5,365 nucleotides of DNA, from positions 1-5,365 of the forward strand of contig JANQSX010000067.1 in assembly GCA_028279085.1 (NCBI GenBank). The letters run 5' to 3'. The translations under genes were made by a program, and so were the position numbers. This document shows, piece by piece, positions 1 to 5,365 of the stretch. Position 1 is the stretch's first letter; every line of letters starts with the position of its first letter. Under the pieces are notes generated by a model. It did not search any database. It saw only the letters and a program-made list of their open reading frames with translations, and was not told the DNA's origin. Source of the stretch: Bdellovibrionales bacterium. Its GTDB lineage: Bacteria; Bdellovibrionota; Bdellovibrionia; Bdellovibrionales; UBA1609.

Positions 1-764
1 AAATTAAGCCCTATAAAAAACAGGGCCCATATCACAAAAACCCATGAAGCACTTTTGCAGGATAAATAAGATAATTTTTGAAAAAGAAAATATTTTTTAA
101 AAAATGAAGTTCGCTTGTTAAAGTAGTTTAAGAAACTTATAAACAAAATAAGAAAAACAAGGTTGAAAAATAAAGTAAGAGTATTTAAAAATTGAAATCC
201 CCATATTTCAGCCGTTTGAAAGGCCGGCCATTTTGCATAAAACCAGGTGTAACCAAAATGCCAATCAAAAATCATAGGATAATATTCCATACAAATGGCA
301 GAATAAAGAGGTAATAGGAGCAAAATAAATAAGTGAGAAATAAAAGTGCTTCTTATTTTTTTAAGCAAGTATTTTTTAGAGACAAACCAAAAAAATAAAG
401 CGATAGGAATATGAAGGTTGGCAAAGCTGGCAAAAGCTAAAAGTCCCATTATAGCTATAGGCCAAGGAAAAAAACCAAATTCTCTAATAGTAAAGGCCAC
501 CCAATTAAAGCCGATAAGAATACCGATAAACTGACATATCCAGGCTCCTACTAAAAGAGGCTTTAAGCGTTCTTGCTTTAAAGCAAAAAGCCATAGTGGC
601 ACATAGCAAAAAAACAAAGCCCAGGGATAAAAGGGAATATAACTAGTTCCCATTAAAACAGCAGATAAAACAGGTAAAGAATAAAACCGAGGAGTTTTTA
701 ATAGTTTAGATAAAAAGCTATTTCTTGTGGGTTTTAGTGTATTCTCAGGTGTTGCAAAATTCAT
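1..764 (-). CDS. lnt: Apolipoprotein N-acyltransferase, N-terminal 254 residues (runs off left edge)
   Basis: Translating the minus strand from the ATG at 764-762 gives 254 codons without a stop, ending at the window edge. The product is strongly hydrophobic, with membrane segments at roughly 28-43, 46-62, 70-92, 98-128, 140-160, 190-212 and 240-254. Three stretches match the membrane half of Lnt: a Pro/Trp-rich turn at 43-56 leading into VPL, W88 followed by EFGFFPWP at 95-102, and DWHFGYTW at 167-174 followed by AEIWGFQFLN at 185-194. Lnt transfers an acyl chain from phospholipid to the N-terminal cysteine of lipoproteins at the periplasmic face of the inner membrane. The nitrilase-like catalytic domain (Glu-Lys-Cys triad) should start just beyond the edge, so catalytic residues cannot be checked. 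The start lies 4 nt after the upstream gene's stop, with purine-rich AAGAAAAGTGAG as ribosome site, which suggests translational coupling. The family call is fairly sure; intactness of the gene is unknown. Confidence 0.85.
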   Translation of the reverse strand, partial: MNFATPENTLKPTRNSFLSKLLKTPRFYSLPVLSAVLMGTSYIPFYPWALFFCYVPLWLFALKQERLKPLLVGAWICQFIGILIGFNWVAFTIREFGFFPWPIAIMGLLAFASFANLHIPIALFFWFVSKKYLLKKIRSTFISHLFILLLLPLYSAICMEYYPMIFDWHFGYTWFYAKWPAFQTAEIWGFQFLNTLTLFFNLVFLILFISFLNYFNKRTSFFKKYFLFQKLSYLSCKSASWVFVIWALFFIGLN

Positions 765-768
765 AAAC

Positions 769-1962
769 TCACTTTTCTTTCTTTATCACCTCGGCGAAAG
801 CCGGTTTTAATTTTAGAATCTTTCCCTGATCCACGGAAACATAAATAAAACCCTTTGGGCCTTCAATAACATGACGAACTCTAGACTCTAAGTCAGATAA
901 GAGCCGCTCTTCTTTAATTGCCTTTTTATTTACTATCTCAAGACGATTCAAATGCCTTAATACTAAAGCTCCTGAAAAAAAATGACCTTTCCATTTTTTA
1001 AACTTTTTACCGGAGTAAATGAGCAAACCGGAAGGAGCTATAGAAGGAACATAATATTTAATAGGTTGTTCCATACCTTCTTTTTGATTTCCCTCCCCTA
1101 TTTCGGGCCCCCAGTATTCCCGTCCATGAGTAATAACCGGCCACCCATAATTTTTTCCTTTTTTTATTAAATTAATTTCATCCCCCCCTCTAGGACCATG
1201 CTCTTGTTCCCAAAGCTCCCCTGTTACAGGATGAATAAAAAGCCCTTGAGGATTACGATGTCCAAAGCTCCATATTTCTGGTAAAGCATTTTCAACAGAT
1301 ACAAAAGGGTTATCCTTTGGCGCTTTTCCACGATCATTTAATCGCAAAACTTTTCCAAAATGATTATCTAGTTTTTGAGCCAAATCTCTTTCTGTACGAT
1401 CTCCTATGGTTACATATAAAAACCCCCTTCTATCAAAGACTAAACGAGAACCAAAATGTCGAGATGCAGAGATAGCGGGTTGAGCTAAAAAAATATCTTT
1501 TAAAGAAGTTATACTAATTTGCTCAACAGTTTTAACTGATTTTGCATCTTCATTAGATTGTAATTTTTCTCGCTTTAAAATGCCTGTAGCCACAGCCGTT
1601 GTTTGCTTCCTGCCGTTTATTTTTGAATAAGAAAGGTATATTTTTTTATTTTTTGAAAAATTAGGATGAAGGGTGATATCCAATAGTCCCCCTTGCCCTT
1701 TTGCATATACTTTAGGTGCTCCTGAAACAGGAGCAATAGCTCCGGTTTTAATATTTAATATTTTTATAAAACCTTCTCTTTCCGTAAATAATAACTCTTC
1801 ATTATTAATAAAAACCATTCCCCAAACAATACCTAAATCTTCCGCCACAATCTCCACACTAAAAGGTTCACTTGTAGAAGAGTACTGCTGTAAAATTTTT
1901 CCTTGAAATTTCATTCCAGCACAGGCTGAAATCCAGAGAATCCAAAATAACAACAATTTCAT
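769..1962 (-). CDS. PQQ-dependent aldose sugar dehydrogenase-like lipoprotein (YliI/Asd family)
   Basis: This 397-residue protein has the soluble glucose/aldose dehydrogenase beta-propeller signature. Visible motifs are GQGGLLDITLHP (89-100), RHFGSRL (168-174) with H169 in the place of the catalytic base, GHRNPQG (234-240), EHGPRGGDEIN (254-264), NYGWP (271-275) and PSIAPSGL (306-313). Family members oxidise sugars with pyrroloquinoline quinone as cofactor in the periplasm or on the outer membrane. The N terminus is a very short signal, MK followed by a hydrophobic run, ending in ISAC. This fits a lipobox with C14 as the lipidated residue, so the mature protein is probably membrane-anchored. 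Length is near the family norm. The ATG at 1962 is chosen because it gives the complete signal peptide, although no clear Shine-Dalgarno precedes it. It is the first gene of a likely operon with lnt, and it is divergent from the hydrolase gene at 2247. Actual substrate and PQQ use are inferred from family; no PQQ synthesis gene is in the window. Confidence 0.9.
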   Translation of the reverse strand: MKLLLFWILWISACAGMKFQGKILQQYSSTSEPFSVEIVAEDLGIVWGMVFINNEELLFTEREGFIKILNIKTGAIAPVSGAPKVYAKGQGGLLDITLHPNFSKNKKIYLSYSKINGRKQTTAVATGILKREKLQSNEDAKSVKTVEQISITSLKDIFLAQPAISASRHFGSRLVFDRRGFLYVTIGDRTERDLAQKLDNHFGKVLRLNDRGKAPKDNPFVSVENALPEIWSFGHRNPQGLFIHPVTGELWEQEHGPRGGDEINLIKKGKNYGWPVITHGREYWGPEIGEGNQKEGMEQPIKYYVPSIAPSGLLIYSGKKFKKWKGHFFSGALVLRHLNRLEIVNKKAIKEERLLSDLESRVRHVIEGPKGFIYVSVDQGKILKLKPAFAEVIKKEK

Positions 1963-1985
1963 AATAAAAATTTACATTGTTAAAC

Positions 1986-2010
1986 CTAAAAAGTCACTCA
2001 GACTTTTTAG
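1986..2010. repeat. Perfect 10-bp inverted repeat, 5-nt loop
   Basis: CTAAAAAGTC at 1986-1995 is the exact reverse complement of GACTTTTTAG at 2001-2010, separated by ACTCA. It lies 24-48 nt upstream of the sugar dehydrogenase start, in the divergent intergenic region. It could be a regulator-binding dyad, a hairpin in the 5' leader of the dehydrogenase mRNA, or part of the adjoining repeat element. It is not placed as a terminator, because no gene ends here and the T run is inside the stem. Confidence 0.6.
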
Positions 2011-2028
2011 AGGAGCGACAAATTATCT

Positions 2029-2107
2029 TCTGGATTCCGGCCTGCGCCGGAAGGACGAGCCTGCGCCGGAAGGACAAAATCAAGTCCGAAGGGACGAAGC
2101 TCAAGTC
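2029..2107. repeat. GC-rich hairpin and direct-repeat cluster, probable dispersed intergenic repeat
   Basis: The composition changes abruptly: by my count 44 of the 70 bases at 2031-2100 are G or C, against strongly AT-rich flanks. TTCCGGC (2035-2041) and GCCGGAA (2046-2052) form a 7-bp hairpin with loop CTGC. The 17-mer GCCTGCGCCGGAAGGAC occurs twice in tandem with a 19-bp period (2040-2056 and 2059-2075), so the left arm could pair with either copy. Downstream, GTCC (2084-2087) can pair with GGAC (2092-2095), and TCAAGTC occurs twice (2080-2086, 2101-2107). The core resembles the TGGATTCCGG...CCGGAATGAC type of short palindromic repeat scattered between genes in many proteobacteria; that match is from memory. 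No open reading frame is convincing here. Confidence 0.65.
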
Positions 2108-2134
2108 TGGACCTAATTTATATAGACAGAATAC

Positions 2135-2163
2135 CTGGTTTTTATAACCGGTTTAACTTAAAC
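2135..2163. promoter_or_regulatory. Adjacent dyads upstream of the hydrolase gene, possible operator
   Basis: GGTT (2137-2140) and AACC (2146-2149) form an inverted repeat around TTTAT, extendable by a T-G wobble and a C-G pair to 2135-2151. Directly after it, GTTTAACTTAAAC (2151-2163) is a perfect palindrome about a central C. The second dyad covers the proposed -35 element of the hydrolase promoter, a position where a repressor could act. AT-rich palindromes arise easily by chance, so the operator role is only a suggestion. Confidence 0.3.
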
Positions 2164-2181
2164 TCCACTTTAATATATAGT
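2153..2181 (+). promoter_or_regulatory. Candidate sigma-70-type promoter for the alpha/beta hydrolase gene
   Basis: TTAACT (2153-2158) matches TTGACA at 4 of 6 positions, and TATAGT (2176-2181) matches TATAAT at 5 of 6. They are separated by 17 nt. Transcription would start near 2188, giving a leader of about 60 nt before the ATG at 2247. In such AT-rich DNA, similar matches are common, so support is moderate at best. Confidence 0.35.
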
Positions 2182-2246
2182 TTTTATTAAAATTAATAGT
2201 AAATATTTTTAATACAAGACCATTAAAAATTAACAGAAAGTAAGTA

Positions 2247-3614
2247 ATGAACATTAAAAATAATATCTATCAAATCAACAAATTCATTCTAATCTGTTTT
2301 CTTTTAATGGGATGTAGTTATTATCCAAATGAAATAGGTATTGAACGTGATTACGAACCGGCTGATTTAGATCAAATAGGAAGCTATAAAACAGATGAAT
2401 TTATTTCTTCTTTTTTCAACTCCCCTTTTTTACTCTCCAATATGGATGAAGAAGCTCAAACAGGACTGACTTTAGCATCTGTAATGATCTCCGATAATAC
2501 AGGTCTCAATCGATTATTTAAGTTTAAGACAAAAACAGTAACCGGATACAATGTGGAATACAATACTACTCATCCTTACGATGGAGGAAGTATAACAGCT
2601 TCCGGTCTTCTATTGGTCCCTCCATCATCCCAACCTTTACCGTTACTTATATATCACCGCGCATCTCTATTAACCAAAGAGTCCGCTCCCAGTCTAATAC
2701 CTGGTAATATGTTAGCAATGGATCCCGTTACAGATGACCGAGCTACAATGATTATGTTAGCTCTACAGGGATACATTGTACTGGCTCCTGATTACACAGG
2801 ATATGGTTCTTCAGATGATATTCGCCATCCCTATTTATATAAAAAATCAGTCACTCAAGTTTCACTGGATATGTTTTTTTCTGTAACGGAGGCCCTGAAA
2901 GATATTGGTGTTTCCTTTAAAAAAGATGTCTTTGTTATGGGATATTCCCAAGGGGCTCATGGAGCTATGGCTTTTGCCCAAGGATTTCAAAACAGTAATA
3001 GAAATGATTTTTCTTTAAAAGCTCTTGCTGCCGGTGGCGGACCGTATGATGTATTAGAGACTATAAAAGAATTATTTGATCAGGATGACATCAATCAAAT
3101 CACCACACTCTTATTTACACAATCTTACTCTTACATCTACAATTGGGATCTAAGCACTATGTTAAAAAGAGATTCTTATGAAGAAATAATTGAATCAGCT
3201 TTTGATTACGAAGATATAACGGAACCGGCGTATAATCTCCCTAAGAAGGCTAGCCTATTGTTTCAATCTCAATTCATTGAAGATATACAAAGAGGGAATA
3301 ATCCCTCTATTCAAAAAAATTTAGAGGAAAACAGTGTTTATAAATGGTCTCCCTCCGCTCCTGTATTTTTATTTCATGCCAGAAATGACAGCATTGTTCC
3401 TTATCGCAATATGCAAATAGCTTCCAGCCACTTCAGCAGAAATGGTTCATCTTCCGTTACAACAAAAGATTGTAATTTTAAAAGATTTAACAGTTTTTTA
3501 AGAACTGTTAGAATGTTGGAGCGCAATGCAGATATAAGTATGCTGGAACCCGATCACATTAATTGCATATTCATATTTGCCTTAGAAGCTAGTGACTATA
3601 TGGATACTCTTTGA
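2247..3614 (+). CDS. Secreted alpha/beta-hydrolase lipoprotein, secretory lipase/esterase-like
   Basis: This 455-residue protein begins with a short basic region and a hydrophobic run ending in the lipobox LLMGC, with C23 as the likely lipidated residue. The hydrolase fold starts near residue 95. YHRAS (136-140) follows the first core strand, where the oxyanion region is expected. DYTGYGSSD (182-190) is typical of large lipase/peptidase-like hydrolases. GYSQG (232-236) is the nucleophile elbow with S234. HARNDSIVPY (377-386) supplies D381, and EPDHINC (434-440) supplies H437, so a complete Ser-Asp-His triad is visible. C409 and C439 bracket the histidine region and could form a disulfide, which would fit an exported protein. 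The overall pattern recalls the fungal/actinobacterial secretory lipase family (LIP), but the substrate could be any ester. Residues 24-90 match nothing I recognise. The ATG at 2247 is preceded by purine-rich AGAAAGTAAG and gives the full signal. The gene stands alone: divergent on its left, convergent on its right. Confidence 0.8.
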   Translation: MNIKNNIYQINKFILICFLLMGCSYYPNEIGIERDYEPADLDQIGSYKTDEFISSFFNSPFLLSNMDEEAQTGLTLASVMISDNTGLNRLFKFKTKTVTGYNVEYNTTHPYDGGSITASGLLLVPPSSQPLPLLIYHRASLLTKESAPSLIPGNMLAMDPVTDDRATMIMLALQGYIVLAPDYTGYGSSDDIRHPYLYKKSVTQVSLDMFFSVTEALKDIGVSFKKDVFVMGYSQGAHGAMAFAQGFQNSNRNDFSLKALAAGGGPYDVLETIKELFDQDDINQITTLLFTQSYSYIYNWDLSTMLKRDSYEEIIESAFDYEDITEPAYNLPKKASLLFQSQFIEDIQRGNNPSIQKNLEENSVYKWSPSAPVFLFHARNDSIVPYRNMQIASSHFSRNGSSSVTTKDCNFKRFNSFLRTVRMLERNADISMLEPDHINCIFIFALEASDYMDTL

Positions 3615-3629
3615 ACTTTATATAAAGTT
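3614..3629. terminator. 16-bp AT palindrome in convergent gap, possible weak bidirectional terminator
   Basis: AACTTTATATAAAGTT is a perfect 16-bp palindrome immediately after the hydrolase stop, followed by TT. It lies in the 26-nt gap between two convergent genes, where a shared terminator would be expected. The stem is almost all A-T and has no loop of its own, so it is weaker than a classical intrinsic terminator. No better candidate is visible in the gap. Confidence 0.25.
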
Positions 3630-3640
3630 TTAAAAAAATC

Positions 3641-4912
3641 TTAGTGTAAATGTTTTAGTAAAGTTTCTTTTTCTTTTGTTTGTTTTTCTAATTGAAGATC
3701 GTAAAGTTTTTCCAATATACAAGCCATATTTTTATCTTCCGGAATTCCCAATGCTTTCAGATCATCCCCATTTACTAAAGGCCCGGGAAGCCGACCATTA
3801 GTTGCTCTAGCTGTAAATTCTTTTTCAATTTTATCAATAATATTAGTGTTTAACCCTTTATTCTTTAAGTAATTTCTGGATAAAAAGGAAATACTTCCCA
3901 AAAACTCAGAATCAAGCATTCTTAATTTCTTTCCCAAAGAAGCTTCCCTTATTCCCATAAGGCAACAAGAGGAATAAAAGATATTGTTCATTTGTTTAAT
4001 TATGGTCAGAGGAATTTTCCATGTTTTAAATCGACGACTTAAATCAGGGTTCCATTTTCCCTCCTTATTTAAAATATCTTTCTCTTTTTGAATTAAAAGA
4101 GGATAAAATGCCATCATCCAAAGAAAAGTCCTATTCTGTAATAATGAAATAGGGAAAGATTCTCTCCAAAAGTTCAAACAAAAATCCCAATTGATATCCT
4201 CTTGCATTCCTAAAAAATATTTGAATAAATTTAGTTTTTTAAAAGCGGAAAGTCCTCCTGTAAAATCTCCTGTTTTTAATATTTTCAAGCACTCTTCATA
4301 AACCCGCTCTTTAGAAATTTTTTGAAGAGTGTCTTTCATTTCAAATAAAGTTTTTTCCGTTAAAACATCTAATTTAAATCCTAATTGAATGCTAAACCGA
4401 ACAGCTCGCAAAATTCTTAGATGATCTTCTTTAAATCGTTTTTCAGGCTTCCCGACAGTACAGATTATTTGATTTTTTAAATCTTTAACCCCATTAACAT
4501 AATCAATGATCTTCTCTTCTTTTAAATTATAAAAAAGAGCATTGACTGTAAAATCCCTCCTTAGAGCGTCTTCCTTATCAGATAAAAACTCTACAGATTC
4601 CGGATGACGACCATCTGTATAAGGCCCATCTTTTCTAAAAGTAGCTACTTCTACCGGTCCGTTTGAACAAGATACAGCTACAACTCCAAAAGCTTTTCCC
4701 CGCTCAGTGCTGTTAGGAAACAACTGAAGTATTTCCTCTGGCATAGCGGAAGTGGCAATATCAAAATCTTTTGGTTGCCGATCCAGTAAGGCATCTCTCA
4801 CACACCCTCCAGCCAAATAAGCTTTAGCACCAAACTTATTTAAGATTAAAATAATCTCTTTTACTTCCGGCCAATTAGGATGCCTGCTAAATACATGGAT
4901 AAGATTTGACAT
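3641..4912 (-). CDS. cca: Class II tRNA nucleotidyltransferase (CCA-adding enzyme or poly(A) polymerase-like)
   Basis: This 423-residue cytoplasmic enzyme has all the head-domain motifs of class II nucleotidyltransferases. Motif A includes AGGCVRD (34-40) with the metal-binding pair D49/D51 in DFDIATS. RRDFTVNAL (118-126) is motif B and DYVNGVKDL (137-145) follows. EDHLRILRAVRF (162-173) is the nucleotide-selecting motif D, and KERVYEECLKIL (201-212) fits motif E. The carboxy-terminal segment LVNGDDLKALGIP ... LEKLYDLQLE is typical of CCA-adding members. No HD phosphohydrolase motif is seen. Members add CCA, only CC, or only A to tRNA 3' ends, or polyadenylate RNA. Sequence reading alone cannot settle which, although the C-terminal motif favours a tRNA enzyme. 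The ATG at 4912 has AGGGAG about 10 nt upstream (4923-4928). It lies 93 nt downstream of the ferredoxin gene on the same strand, with no strong terminator between them, so co-transcription is possible. Confidence 0.88.
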   Translation of the reverse strand: MSNLIHVFSRHPNWPEVKEIILILNKFGAKAYLAGGCVRDALLDRQPKDFDIATSAMPEEILQLFPNSTERGKAFGVVAVSCSNGPVEVATFRKDGPYTDGRHPESVEFLSDKEDALRRDFTVNALFYNLKEEKIIDYVNGVKDLKNQIICTVGKPEKRFKEDHLRILRAVRFSIQLGFKLDVLTEKTLFEMKDTLQKISKERVYEECLKILKTGDFTGGLSAFKKLNLFKYFLGMQEDINWDFCLNFWRESFPISLLQNRTFLWMMAFYPLLIQKEKDILNKEGKWNPDLSRRFKTWKIPLTIIKQMNNIFYSSCCLMGIREASLGKKLRMLDSEFLGSISFLSRNYLKNKGLNTNIIDKIEKEFTARATNGRLPGPLVNGDDLKALGIPEDKNMACILEKLYDLQLEKQTKEKETLLKHLH

Positions 4913-5005
4913 TTTTTCAGGACTCCCTATTTTAAAACTATATTTTCTGTTTACTTTTTTATTTTAACATTTCTTCATAATAGGAGTGTATTTTTTATAC
5001 AGTGC

Positions 5006-5269
5006 TTAGGGAAAAGATGATTTTTTTTGTTTGTCAACCGGAAGAGGGCCGTCATTATGAATAGCCTCCACCGGACAGGCTTCCATAGCTTCCTGACAAA
5101 GGTCTGTTTCTTCTGAATTTTGAGGTTGCCGGCACACATAAGCCAAAGCTTCTTCTTCATCTATCTTAAAGTGTTTTTCCGCTACCAGGACACAAGCATC
5201 ACAAGCGATACATTCTTGATCGACATAATAAGGGCCTGGAACATTGTTTTTTGTTTTATTATTATTCAT
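5006..5269 (-). CDS. Small [4Fe-4S] ferredoxin
   Basis: This 87-residue acidic protein is a single-cluster ferredoxin. C20, C23 and C26 sit in CIACDAC and C65 in ACPVEAI (64-70), supplying the four expected ligands of one [4Fe-4S] cluster. Two further cysteines, C46 and C58, are not needed for that cluster. The opening NVPGPYYVDQ before the first ligand and the central acidic stretch KIDEEEALAYV resemble small ferredoxins of Bdellovibrio-like and other deltaproteobacterial genomes. It would act as a cytoplasmic low-potential electron carrier; the partner is unknown and no redox enzyme is adjacent. The ATG at 5269 has AAGAG 6 nt upstream (5276-5280), a well-placed ribosome site. The C-terminal tail after residue 74 is lysine- and proline-containing and looks disordered. 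Confidence 0.88.
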   Translation of the reverse strand: MNNNKTKNNVPGPYYVDQECIACDACVLVAEKHFKIDEEEALAYVCRQPQNSEETDLCQEAMEACPVEAIHNDGPLPVDKQKKSSFP

Positions 5270-5313
5270 AACAAACTCTTATAAAAAAAATAACAAAAAC
5301 CTAAAGTGATATT

Positions 5314-5342
5314 AAGATAATTACTTTTTTTAAAGTTTGCAA
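5314..5342 (-). promoter_or_regulatory. Candidate promoter for the ferredoxin gene
   Basis: Read on the minus strand, TTGCAA (5342-5337) and TATCTT (5319-5314) are spaced by 17 nt and each matches its sigma-70 consensus hexamer at 4 of 6 positions. Transcription would begin about 38 nt before the ATG. The spacer contains the small dyad ACTTT-N4-AAAGT (5323-5336). The remaining bases to the window edge are very AT-rich and hold no gene I can see. Confidence 0.3.
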
Positions 5343-5365
5343 ATATTAATATTATATTGTTATGT

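Noticed and set aside
982..1170. Plus-strand open frame of 62 codons
   Set aside because: It lies wholly antisense inside the sugar dehydrogenase gene, whose motifs are clear, and its product shows no family features.
1673..1906. Plus-strand open frame of 77 codons
   Set aside because: Antisense to the N-terminal part of the sugar dehydrogenase. It mirrors that coding frame and has no ribosome site or recognisable product.
1972..1977. ATGTAA start-stop on the minus strand in the dehydrogenase leader
   Set aside because: A start codon directly followed by a stop is expected often by chance in AT-rich sequence, and there is no Shine-Dalgarno before it.
2029..2107. Short-repeat cluster considered as a CRISPR array
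   Set aside because: The two repeat units are 17 bp and separated by only 2 bp, so there are no spacers, and no cas gene is present.
4987..5001. TGTAT-TTTTT-ATACA hairpin after the ferredoxin gene, considered as a terminator
   Set aside because: The stem is only 5 bp and mostly A-T, and no T tract follows it in the direction of transcription.
4975..5160. Minus-strand open frame of 61 codons
   Set aside because: It overlaps the ferredoxin gene in another frame. The ferredoxin has the cysteine motif and a ribosome site, while this product is a Lys/Trp-rich out-of-frame artefact.
5342..5353. 12-bp palindrome AATATTAATATT near the right edge
   Set aside because: Built only of A and T in a very AT-rich leader, so most likely a composition effect. 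No further copies nearby suggest an origin or operator array.

Overview
This AT-rich window comes from a Gram-negative bacterium. It encodes an apolipoprotein N-acyltransferase and two proteins with lipobox signal peptides, which implies an outer membrane with triacylated lipoproteins. The small ferredoxin has a C-x2-C-x2-C ... CPVEAI layout that I associate with Bdellovibrio-like and other deltaproteobacteria-type lineages. I read the source as a low-GC member of that broad group, but this is an inference with low confidence because no rRNA or other marker gene is present.

Layout. Positions 1-1962 hold a minus-strand pair: a lipoprotein PQQ-type sugar dehydrogenase and, 4 nt downstream, the first 254 codons of lnt, which runs off the left edge. 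Positions 1963-2246 are a divergent intergenic region. It contains a perfect 10-bp inverted repeat, a GC-rich cluster of hairpins and short direct repeats that looks like a degenerate dispersed repeat, and a plausible promoter with overlapping dyads. Positions 2247-3614 hold a plus-strand lipoprotein alpha/beta hydrolase (lipase or esterase-like). A short convergent gap with an AT palindrome follows. Positions 3641-4912 hold a minus-strand class II tRNA nucleotidyltransferase (CCA-adding or related), preceded upstream by a minus-strand ferredoxin (5006-5269) with its own likely promoter near the right edge.

How the genes fit together. The dehydrogenase and the hydrolase are both predicted lipoproteins acting outside the cytoplasm, on sugars and esters respectively. 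Lnt is the enzyme that would finish their N-terminal acylation. The tRNA nucleotidyltransferase and ferredoxin are cytoplasmic housekeeping proteins with no evident functional link to the other genes. I see no phage, CRISPR, transposase, toxin-antitoxin or tRNA/rRNA gene. The coding part looks like ordinary chromosomal backbone, and the most unexplained sequence is the 1963-2246 intergenic region.
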